From the NCBI GenBank assembly GCA_034096865.1, contig JAWQFJ010002774.1, positions 31,850-46,849 of the forward strand: a stretch of DNA of 15,000 bases, written 5' to 3'. This DNA is from Theodoxus fluviatilis. Lineage: Eukaryota; Mollusca; Gastropoda; Cycloneritida; Neritidae. Below the pieces are notes generated by a model, which was not told the origin of the DNA, made no database searches, and worked only from the letters and a program-made list of their open reading frames with translations. Positions 1-9,956 of this stretch are shown here, one piece after another. The translations under genes were made by a program, and so were the position numbers. Numbering within the stretch: the stretch's first letter is position 1; the number at the start of each line of letters is the position of its first letter.

Positions 1-140
1 TCCGGGGGGGCATGCCCCCGGACCCCCCTAGAGGGGCGTGCCTGCTTCGCAGGCACGCACTCGTGGCTTCGCCACTTCGATGAGAAGACCCTAAAACAAT
101 TTTAAGCACCCCCCCTCAAAAAACTTTGATCCGGCCCTGC
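1..140. repeat. Multi-hairpin (TTC-loop) interspersed repeat, left edge cut by window
   Basis: Four hairpins follow each other within 75 bases. Positions 1-8 pair with 15-22 (C/G-rich; alternatively 6-19 is a perfect 14-base palindrome). 25-28 pairs with 33-36 around TAGA. 36-45 pairs perfectly with 49-58 around a TTC loop, and 63-67 pairs with 71-75 around another TTC loop. A less structured C-rich stretch follows, ending near GATCCGGCCCTGC. GC content is far above the AT-rich flank beginning near 141. From memory, similar GGCATGCCCC/TTCG hairpin clusters recur in marine invertebrate genomes as interspersed repeats, but I cannot name the family and the left end is outside the window. Confidence 0.6.
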
Positions 141-808
141 GATGATTAATGATTTTCATAGCGGAACTGCATTCAGTTGTCTTTTTGATCCTTACGCCAT
201 TTATAGAAGATGGTTACTTTTTATTTAAAAGAACTTTATATTAATCATTGGTCGAGATATCAAGGCATCTTTCTGTACTCTTTATTCATGCAGAATACAT
301 TCAAACGTGCACAAACGATGTATGTGGCAAAGAAACCTCTTTCCTAGCGTCATTACTGTTAATGTTCGCAACTAGAGCATCACACATACAGTATTCAAAC
401 GTATCCAAGCAGCTAAACAATCAAAATTGCAAATTCAACTGTGCAAATTAATCTTCTCGATCTGAAGAAACGGTGATGCTACCGAAACGCATACAATCAA
501 AAGTTTGAGCAGCAGTCGAAAGGCAAAAGGAACGCTAGAAAGGGTTCTGTCAAAGAGTTCTGGGAGCACAGGGCAGCCGTCGTGCTGCAAATAACCGAAT
601 AAATAAAACACGAACAATGTGGAGCAGTCACACTGCGAAAAGTGCGGTGGTCACTGGCCCTAGTGGCCCTAAAATTAGGGGCGAGGCCACGAGGGGCCTG
701 GAGGATAAATAAAGTTGAATGATTAAAAACATGCTTGGTCTTTTCTTTCTTTGAACAATGAGAGACAACCACTGAAATGTTATTAACATTCCCTATATTA
801 TAAGGAAA
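141..808. other. AT-rich non-coding stretch with a small nested palindrome
   Basis: No credible gene or splice-bounded exon is visible here. The open frames at 248-451 (plus) and 435-772 (minus) have no recognisable protein character. The only local structure is at 663-690, where GTGGCC (663-668) is the inverted repeat of GGCCAC (685-690), with CCCTAA/TTAGGG (667-672/675-680) partly nested inside. An AATAAA lies just to the right in AT-rich sequence. This may be the end of an unnamed repeat. Confidence 0.4.
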
Positions 809-1350
809 TATGGAAGGGAAAAGATGTTCCTGTAATTACAATGAGCTGGCACGTCGTAGACGTAGAACACAGTCATACGGAGGGGTAGGTGCATCATAGG
901 TGTCCACCGTGTCTACTCATTCACGCACAGACACAATTACGACACCCGGTTGCAGCAGGTATGGGATTGTCAAGATGTTTATATAAACACAGGTTTCTCT
1001 CGTCATAGGGATGGATGGATGGATAGCGATTTACTACCTATCAGCCTTTGTAGACTATGTATTGTAAGGCCATTAAGCACGATAGTCACTTGAACAGTTT
1101 ATACGCAACAAGTCATGGTGTTCCTAGTTATTTGCCTCTTACGAATCGCGTAGAGACGTGGTGGGTCAATTCTTACCCCGAACCCTGCTGCGACCGTGTC
1201 GTAAATTGTTCTGTCTGTGCGTGAATGGTGAACATCTGTGATACGCCTACCCCTTTGTATGGCTGTGTGAGCTTTGGTTCAACGTCTATGACGTGCCAAC
1301 ACAAAACAAAATGAATAGTAATTACAGGAACTTCTTTTCCCTTCCATCTC
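809..1350. mobile_element. Inverted-repeat element with ~165-bp imperfect arms (MITE-like or two opposed copies)
   Basis: The reverse complement of roughly 1180-1350 matches roughly 809-975 over nearly its whole length with scattered mismatches and small indels. Shared blocks in order are TGGAAGGGAAAAGA, GTTCCTGTAATTAC, GGCACGTC-TAGACGT, AGGGGTAGG, and ATTCACGCACAGACA followed by a TTACGACAC-like block and GCAGCAGG. About 200 bp of unpaired sequence lies between the arms and includes a short GGAT run at 1012-1025. There is no transposase-like coding sequence. Two explanations fit: a non-autonomous terminal-inverted-repeat element, or two copies of one repeat inserted in opposite orientation. 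No target-site duplication could be fixed with confidence. Confidence 0.6.
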
Positions 1351-1690
1351 AGGAAAAATACAGATCGACAGTTCCAGGCAGCCCACCCCCAGTGCTCTCC
1401 CCTCATGTCCTGCATGGTCAGCCCCTCAGTCTCTCCTTGCTTGTTGAAACCCCGTCTTTGACCGGCGATGGCCAACCATGCTTTTGGGTTTGAAGATGTG
1501 CGAGGCACAATGCAGAGGTTCTATCCCTAGTGCTGGAGAAATCTTGGTTTGTAATCACATCAACATTCCCGTCTGCTAGCAGATGATCACAACAGAAAAA
1601 AGTAATGATATAGGAAACAAAGGGGGCTTCCAGTAGTCTAAAAGTGGTTTCAAAGCAACCCTAGTGTGGCATGAAAGTCAGGGTGTGTCA
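1351..1690. other. Non-coding, no feature recognised
   Basis: No exon, RNA gene or repeat could be supported. The minus frame across 1173-1508 mostly reads through the right arm of the inverted repeat and is not considered coding. Confidence 0.4.
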
Positions 1691-1693
1691 ACA

Positions 1694-1840
1694 GTGCAAA
1701 TACATGTACATTACATGCAAATGAATGTATATTACATGCAAATGCATGTACATTACATGCAAAAGCATGTACATTACATGCAAATGAATGTACATTACAT
1801 GCAAATACATGTACATTACATGCAAATGAATGTGGTACAC
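1694..1840. repeat. 21-bp tandem array, seven copies, each centred on an octamer-like ATGCAAAT
   Basis: The core ATGCAAAT recurs exactly every 21 bases, at 1715, 1736, 1778, 1799 and 1820. Variant cores lie at 1694 (GTGCAAAT) and 1757 (ATGCAAAA). Each unit continues with a variable 4-5 bases, then ATGTACATT and AC. ATGCAAAT is the canonical POU-domain (Oct) octamer. Because 21 is divisible by three, the array stays open in all frames (a HYMQMNV-like heptad on the plus strand), but nothing suggests translation. AC-rich sequence follows to about 1960. Confidence 0.9.
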
Positions 1841-2091
1841 GTATGTGTGGAGCCTTGTCAACACACCTGCACATAACCATGTACAGACACACAAAAACAC
1901 ACATGCAGAGGTGGAATAACACCAAGTGAACTGCTTCCTCCCACTCACATACACACCCACCCACCCCTTCTGTGCTTTGCATCTTTAACATTGCACATGG
2001 CATTGAAGCTTTTTCTGTCCCCTGCAGTGCTACAATTCTGCATGAAAGCCACCAATCAAACAACTCAACATGTGAAGGAATACAAGAGCCT
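1841..2091. other. AC-rich and unremarkable flank
   Basis: CACA-rich low-complexity sequence runs to about 1965. The remainder would lie just downstream of the cleavage site of the minus-strand terminal exon at 2246-2121. No other feature was recognised. Confidence 0.35.
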
Positions 2092-2097
2092 TTTATT
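2092..2097 (-). terminator. Polyadenylation signal AATAAA for the candidate exon at 2246-2121
   Basis: On the minus strand AATAAA falls 24 bases after the TGA at 2123-2121. A GT-rich stretch (GTTGAGTTGTTTG) follows about 30 bases further on, which is the usual arrangement of an animal cleavage and polyadenylation site. It would give a 3'UTR of only about 40-50 bases. Confidence 0.5.
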
Positions 2098-2120
2098 CTG
2101 TACAATCTCGAGTACACAGT

Positions 2121-2246
2121 TCACACAAACACAAGAGCTACTCGATGCTTTGTGGTGAAGTCAAGGTCCTCAGTGGGTAGAATTTGCAGCCTGATACAGG
2201 ACTGCTTCTGCGGACTCTTTCCGTCTTCCTCAGGAACAGCCACAAT
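2121..2246 (-). CDS. Candidate terminal coding exon of an unidentified gene
   Basis: On the minus strand a good acceptor (ATTTGTTTTTACAG) precedes a 126-base open stretch that ends in TGA. It encodes 41 residues beginning IVAVPEEDGKSPQKQ and ending TTKHRVALVFV. The composition is protein-like: mixed charged and hydrophobic residues, with an alternating hydrophobic pattern in the last third. A canonical AATAAA 24 bases after the stop supports a real 3' end. I do not recognise the protein. The best upstream partner is the candidate exon at 2540-2379, whose phase (0) is compatible. The reading joins NDUFAB1 neither in phase nor in sense, so it should be a separate gene or a relic. It may be functional or pseudogenic; transcript data would decide. 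Confidence 0.45.
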   Translation of the reverse strand: MVAVPEEDGKSPQKQSCIRLQILPTEDLDFTTKHRVALVFV

Positions 2247-2378
2247 CTGTAAAAACAAATTTGCATATTATCCTATCAAGTACAGTCATCAAGCAACTGC
2301 AGCACATAACAGAGACTGCATCTAGGAGCAAAAGCCAATGCCCATATGGGCCATGAATTTTACATCACACACCAATAC

Positions 2379-2540
2379 CCTCCAGTAGCTATGCTGCTTG
2401 GGGCTCTTCATGTCTGAACTACTGGAGTAAGCCCCCAAAGCAGTCATGGGTTCTGTGCAGCAGCTGCCATATGTGAACAGCAACGAGCCCTCTTCAAATT
2501 CTAATGCATACTTCTGTTGAACCTTCCGCCTACTTATAGC
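2379..2540 (-). CDS. Candidate internal exon of the same unidentified gene
   Basis: The exon follows the acceptor CTAACTTACAG and starts AISRRKVQQKYALEFEEG. It continues through LLFTYGSCCTEP to SYWR before a possible donor (AGG|GTATTG), or extends 15 bases further to GAT|GTAAAA at 2364. Either end leaves phase 0, matching the exon at 2246. The intron between them would be about 117-132 bases. The product is unknown to me. Two weaker phase-0 pieces lie upstream on the same strand (2788-2741 and 2902-2849, the latter ending in CAG|GTGAAA), which could be further exons but may be chance. No start codon was identified. If real, the gene must begin between here and the NDUFAB1 3' end or overlap it. 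Confidence 0.3.
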
Positions 2541-2904
2541 CTGTAAGTTAGTAAAAATGCTTATGCATGTATCAGAAGTATCCTGTGCATATTCTATGAA
2601 AAGCAAATATGTTCACCAATGTTTCTATGCAGGCCTATATCTTGATACAACTGGGCAATTGTTACCCATCAGTTGTATTTATACGTGTAACAACTCTTCT
2701 CTCACTATACATTATTCCAAAAATGACTTTCCACAAGCACCTTCAAGGTTTCCCTAGAACAGTTGACCAACTTCAAACCCATACAATTCTGGCCCGAGCG
2801 GGGAAAAGTTTAGGTAAGCATAAAAACACCCCTACAGTCAAATTTCACCTGTGGCATTTTTCTGGTCTGGAGAATGTGGTAGTCCCGTCTCTTATGAAAG
2901 TGCT

Positions 2905-3733
2905 GATTAAATTATCATTTCACAAGCTGTGTGGCTTCCCTACAATGATGTGTGAATAAGTAGTACGCACTGTGAGAATTATTCTTGTAAATACACTTGC
3001 ATACAATGTGCATGGTGTAGAATCATTCAGTCTGGCATTGCTGCATAATAAAGAGATAGAGTATGCTCTCATTTGAATAATGTTCATTTCAGGGTGTTAT
3101 TTGACTAGCATATTCCCAGATCATGAGGTGCAAAAGTATGCAATATTTCTCTTGCTACATGTCTGCACGTTTCTATACGAGTTTCCTGTGTCTAGGCCGT
3201 CTTCCAGTTAGCATGCAAACGCTTTTTTTTAAATGCTTGTCTCGTCATTCCTGTTTGCCTATGAAAAAGAATATTCTTTACAGATAGCTCTTGCTACAAG
3301 GGAGGCAAAACATAAAATCTAAGCTACCTCTGTTACTGTACGCACAAATTGGGCAAATAACTATGCTTGGTTTCACCTTACAAGTATTACAAGGCCAAAA
3401 GTTCTGCCATGTTTCCTGGTCAGCAGTTGCCCTGGCCTCAATGTATACTTTTGTTCATCAAGCACCAGTGCAGCTAAAAACTTCAACAGGTCACAAGATG
3501 ATCAGCTCATAAATGTTCAGCCAAAATGTGGCCCTTCCACGCTTCTATGGTTAGAATGCCATGGTGGTAGCTTCCTGAGGTCTCAATGAAGTCCTCACAG
3601 CATGCAGAAGAACGGGAAAGCAAATCATCGAATAGCTGGACACTGCTTTGTCAATGAAAAGCAACATGAAGCAAACATCCACGTTTCCTTGACAGAATTG
3701 CATCAAAGAAAGCCACTGCTTCAAAAGAGACAC
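2905..3733. other. Non-coding, no convincing feature
   Basis: AT-rich sequence with scattered short open frames on both strands. One plus-strand AATAAA near 3046 has no associated gene. The minus frame at 3551-3733 falls at the 3' boundary of the predicted NDUFAB1 transcript and has no family resemblance. Confidence 0.35.
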
Positions 3734-3739
3734 TTTATT
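3734..3739 (-). terminator. NDUFAB1: Probable NDUFAB1 polyadenylation signal AATAAA
   Basis: This is the first canonical AATAAA on the minus strand after the NDUFAB1 stop at 4549. It is followed by a T/G-rich stretch (GTGTCTCTTTTGAAG, then GTGGCTTTCTTTG). It predicts a 3'UTR of about 830 bases. Weaker variants (AGTAAA, TATAAA-like) occur closer to the stop and could be used instead. Confidence 0.45.
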
Positions 3740-4548
3740 TCACAATGAATTTCCATAACTTCCAAACAATACAAATATTCAAGACAGTCATCTTGTGGAG
3801 AGGTCACTAAGTAAAATCAAACCAAGACTTCACCTGCTATTCATGAGAAGTTATCACAAGCTTTGCTGAGTCTACGTTTATAGACCTTGAACAGAACAGG
3901 CACAGAGACCACATACACCTTTGAAGTTTTCTTCGTGTGGATGACATGCACCTTTACTGCCAAGAAGAGCAACTCTACATTGGAAAAACTAGCTGTCACT
4001 GCAATGCTTCATAGCAGACAAGTCTACAAAACCGTGCTAAACAACAACAGGATATTCTACCTGTTGCTTCTGAGGCCTACAGAAAACAGACTACCTGTTC
4101 AGAAATCTCCTGCAGCAAACACAGCCACTTTCATACTTCATACGTGAGGAATCGTCTGCCTTTTCCCAGAAAGACCAGGTGCATTTTCCCCCATTCTTGA
4201 GGAAATCAAATTTCATCTTGTAGAGCCCTTGTCACTTTTGAATCTTCAAATCACAGCAGAAAAACATCTGAGCTATATCCAATCTTTACTTGAACAATAC
4301 ATTTTTAGGGGTATGCAATGATTATACTAAGTATGTGGGAGGGAAAAACATTGACCATATCCCAAAATAGGAAAAAAGACATAACTTTCACAGAGTGATT
4401 TCGACATGACACAGGATGAACTTTTACCATCCTTGTTCCTGCATAAGCAATACATAACATCCAAGAACTCATGAAGGTTTCCAGTTTGAAACAATGTTTC
4501 CCAACACTGAGACATACCATCATTCTACTTTTGGGAAATCTAGATGTT
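3740..4548 (-). other. NDUFAB1: Predicted NDUFAB1 3' untranslated region
   Basis: The stretch lies between the NDUFAB1 TGA and the first downstream AATAAA. It has no splice-bounded coding content on either strand. The plus-strand open frame at 3887-4147 is antisense to this UTR and lacks any recognisable motif. Confidence 0.45.
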
Positions 4549-6999
<2,451 letters not shown>

Positions 7000-7116
7000 C
7001 TTTTCAACAGCAATTTTGTCGTACAATTTCAAAACCAGTAAAACTCTCTGCTCTATCATGTCAAGAGTCAGGGGAGCTCTCTCGCTGTAAGATCTCACTG
7101 ACTGTGTGAGAGGACT
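7000..7116 (-). CDS. NDUFAB1: NDUFAB1 alternative exon 2b (canonical-like helix I)
   Basis: The exon lies between the acceptor GTCTCTCATTCCAG and the donor AAG|GTATAT. Its 117 bases encode 39 residues, starting SPLTQSVRSYSERAPLTLDM and ending VLLVLKLYDKIAVEK. The RSYSERAPLTL segment resembles the region around the mature N-terminus of human NDUFAB1, and the following part is helix I of the ACP fold (IEQRVLLVLKLYDKI). The exon starts and ends in phase 0, so 1-2b-3-4 gives a 152-residue protein. It was too small and lacked an ATG, so a start-based ORF search misses it. It is the closer match to vertebrate ACP of the two exons 2. It starts only 42 bases after exon 2a ends. Confidence 0.92.
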
Positions 7117-7158
7117 CTGGAATGAGAGACAAACAAACAGAGTCTAAGAGGGGAGTAC
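7117..7158 (-). promoter_or_regulatory. NDUFAB1: 42-base spacer between alternative exons 2a and 2b
   Basis: The spacer begins GTACTC and ends with a T/C-rich tract and CAG, so it has both a donor and an acceptor. It is below the size usually spliceable in animals, because donor and branch site would collide. Read through in the frame of exon 2a it meets TAG at the fifth codon. Both facts favour using one exon or the other. Confidence 0.75.
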
Positions 7159-7284
7159 CTTTTCAGCATTAATTTTGTCATAGGTCTTGCAAACATTCAG
7201 AACTCGCTGCTGTATTTCCTCAACTGTGGGTTTAGTGGCAGTTGAATGGTGACAAAAACCAAGATCTTTCCTGGATGAATACAC
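7159..7284 (-). CDS. NDUFAB1: NDUFAB1 alternative exon 2a (divergent helix I)
   Basis: The acceptor TTTTCTTCTGCAATGCAG and the donor AAG|GTACTC bound 126 bases encoding 42 residues, from VYSSRKDLGFCHHSTATKP to VLNVCKTYDKINAEK. It is homologous to exon 2b: the last 21 residues share 13 identities, including the QRVL, V-x-K-x-YDKI and terminal EK positions. The part before helix I is unrelated and longer by three residues. Phase is 0 at both ends, so 1-2a-3-4 encodes 155 residues. The exon is open, conserves the structural core and has good splice sites, so it looks functional rather than relic. It brings two cysteines (in GFCHH and NVCK) absent from 2b. From memory, Drosophila mitochondrial ACP is also reported to be alternatively spliced into two isoforms. 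Confidence 0.88.
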
Positions 7285-7790
<506 letters not shown>

Positions 7791-8286
7791 TTTTAGTGAA
7801 ATCTCATATCATATAGCATTTTGTTTTGTGTTTCGTGGACCTGTGCACATTAGCACTGATTTTAAAATTATTATTAATAGCTTTTTTATCAGTAAGCCAT
7901 TGTGACAATTTAGCCGTGAACGTACATTTTCGTGTATTTTCTGAAACAATGTTGACAATAAAGTACTTTATGTTTCAAACTGAAAATTTGTGTGTTAGTT
8001 TTTTATGTTATGTTGTATGACTGTGCCAAATTTCAAAGAAATGCATGCATGGTTGCTAAGGAAACTGTTGTGCTGAAGTTTCAAAACTTTTATTTCAAAT
8101 TTTCTCAGAAACACATTTCCGAGGGTGGGTATATTCAAATACCTGTAACTCGGAGACTAATTGTCCGATTTTTAAACGGTTTTTACCATTGTGATTGCCA
8201 TTTAATATACTTTTAGACAGAGTAAAAAACTGAAAATGGCCCAGGGGGACAAAGCGACTCATTCCGTGGTGGAGGGTCACATATGA
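7791..8286. repeat. Possible interspersed repeat, AT-rich, of unknown family
   Basis: The second half (about 7960-8280) has a style familiar from dispersed invertebrate repeats: TGTGCCAAATTTCAAAGAAATGC-like text, a block reading ACCTGTAACTCGGAGACTAA, and a right end near GGAGGGTCACATATG. No coding sequence or clear terminal inverted repeats were found. The assignment rests on my impression of the text and is weak. Confidence 0.3.
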
Positions 8287-8483
8287 ACGTTTAAGAACAT
8301 GGCAACAAGTGCACAAACATACACCCCCATGAATACATGCGTTGCTTAGCTTACAAATAATAGGCCGGTGTCAACACGTGTCAAACATTTGATTGCCTGT
8401 ACATCTGCTTACTTTATAGTGATGTCACATGCGCCCCTGCACGCATACATAGCCTCGAGCGAGCACACGTGGTACATGCATCC

Positions 8484-9098
<615 letters not shown>

Positions 9099-9260
9099 CT
9101 TTGATAAAAGGGAGGTGCATGCGAAGCTTGGAGTATGCAGCCGTCGGGCATCATTCCTGTTGTGGACGAATGCCAGTGCGCTGACACGTGGCAACGTTGT
9201 CCGAAAAGCTACAGCTGCAACACTTGAGGCTGCTCGCACGCTTCGGAGGAGGGTCGCCAT
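9099..9260 (-). CDS. NDUFAB1: NDUFAB1 exon 1: mitochondrial transit peptide
   Basis: The chosen ATG (9260-9258) has A at -3 and G at +4. The exon encodes 54 residues beginning MATLLRSVRAASSVAAVAFR and ending SFACTSLLSK, then donor AAG|GTTAGA in phase 0. The peptide is rich in Arg, Ala and Ser, has no acidic residue before Asp37 and can form an amphipathic helix, as expected for a matrix-targeting presequence. An in-frame upstream ATG at 9296-9294 would add 12 residues (MALHTGIFTLPK) but has a weaker context (C at -3). Presequences are poorly conserved, so identity rests on position, phase and the fit with the downstream exons. The total length of 152-155 residues agrees with the family. Confidence 0.82.
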
Positions 9261-9310
9261 TTTGGGAAGGGTGAATATCCCAGTATGCAGTGCCATGTGA
9301 TACGTAATGA
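9253..9310 (-). promoter_or_regulatory. NDUFAB1: Putative NDUFAB1 core promoter/5'UTR motifs
   Basis: CCAAAATGGCGAC (9265-9253, minus) spans the start codon and resembles a YY1 site, a motif often found at initiator codons of nuclear genes for mitochondrial proteins in vertebrates. Just upstream, ATTACGTATC around 9299-9309 resembles a CRE/PAR-bZIP site. No TATA box is placed convincingly. Motif matches alone are weak evidence. Confidence 0.3.
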
Positions 9311-9956
9311 CAAGAGTAATCTCCCTTTACCTTTTGAACATAATATATTTTGTATCACGCATTCCCTGACTGCTGCAGCCTCACATTCAAGGGGAAATAA
9401 TAATAATAAAAGAGAGAATGAAGTAGGAAATTTATTACTCTAGTACATACAAAAACAGCGAAAATACATAATTGGATAATTTGGTCTACGTTGTTAGGGC
9501 GCCTAAACATTAAGAACCAATAATTGTTTTCACTGTAATTCTCTATTTATTCATTATTACATAGATTAAATAGACACATTAGTGCATATATTTAAACAAA
9601 AATAATGTTCTCATGGTGAATGTCAGTAGAAAGTGCAAGTGTTGACAGTTTCTAGGGTAGAGACTATTGCCAGAATATAACAGAAATGAATATGCACAGA
9701 ACATAGAAAACAACGTCAACAAGATGCTTTATATACAAATAATGGTGATGTTAAAATGGTCTCTGATCAACTTGCCAAGCTAATAGGCATCAGAGTCCTT
9801 TAAATCTGGGCAAGGGCAAATATTTCTCCTGGGGAAAATGTTGATCACGGAGTCTGGCTGCATCATAAAATATTTACCTAAGTGCATTACAGCAAAACTG
9901 CAAAGCAAAAAGTTCATTTTTTTTCGCCCTCTCTTTTCTAATTATAATACTTTTTT
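9311..9956. other. NDUFAB1 upstream region, AT-rich
   Basis: No gene, RNA or clear repeat was recognised. A short AAT run lies near 9397-9409. The region separates the NDUFAB1 start from the LINE fragment on its upstream side. Confidence 0.4.

Noticed and set aside
648..661. A 14-base exact match (TGGTCACTGGCCCT) also at 10018-10031
   Set aside because: A match of this length is expected about once by chance within 15 kb, and the flanks do not extend it.
1694..1840. CRISPR-like array
   Set aside because: Units are contiguous with no unique spacers, and the genome is eukaryotic.
1664..1876. Heptad-repeat protein (HYMQMNV-like) from the 21-bp array
   Set aside because: A 21-bp tandem repeat is automatically open in frame. 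No start context, splice site or family supports translation.
3190..3260. Possible minus-strand exon reading MTRQAFKKKRLHANWKTA after a good acceptor
   Set aside because: It ends in a stop with no donor before it and no nearby polyadenylation signal.
3887..4147. 86-residue plus-strand frame
   Set aside because: Antisense to the predicted NDUFAB1 3'UTR and without protein-like motifs.
9115..9300. Plus-strand open frame opposite NDUFAB1 exon 1
   Set aside because: Antisense shadow of the transit-peptide exon.
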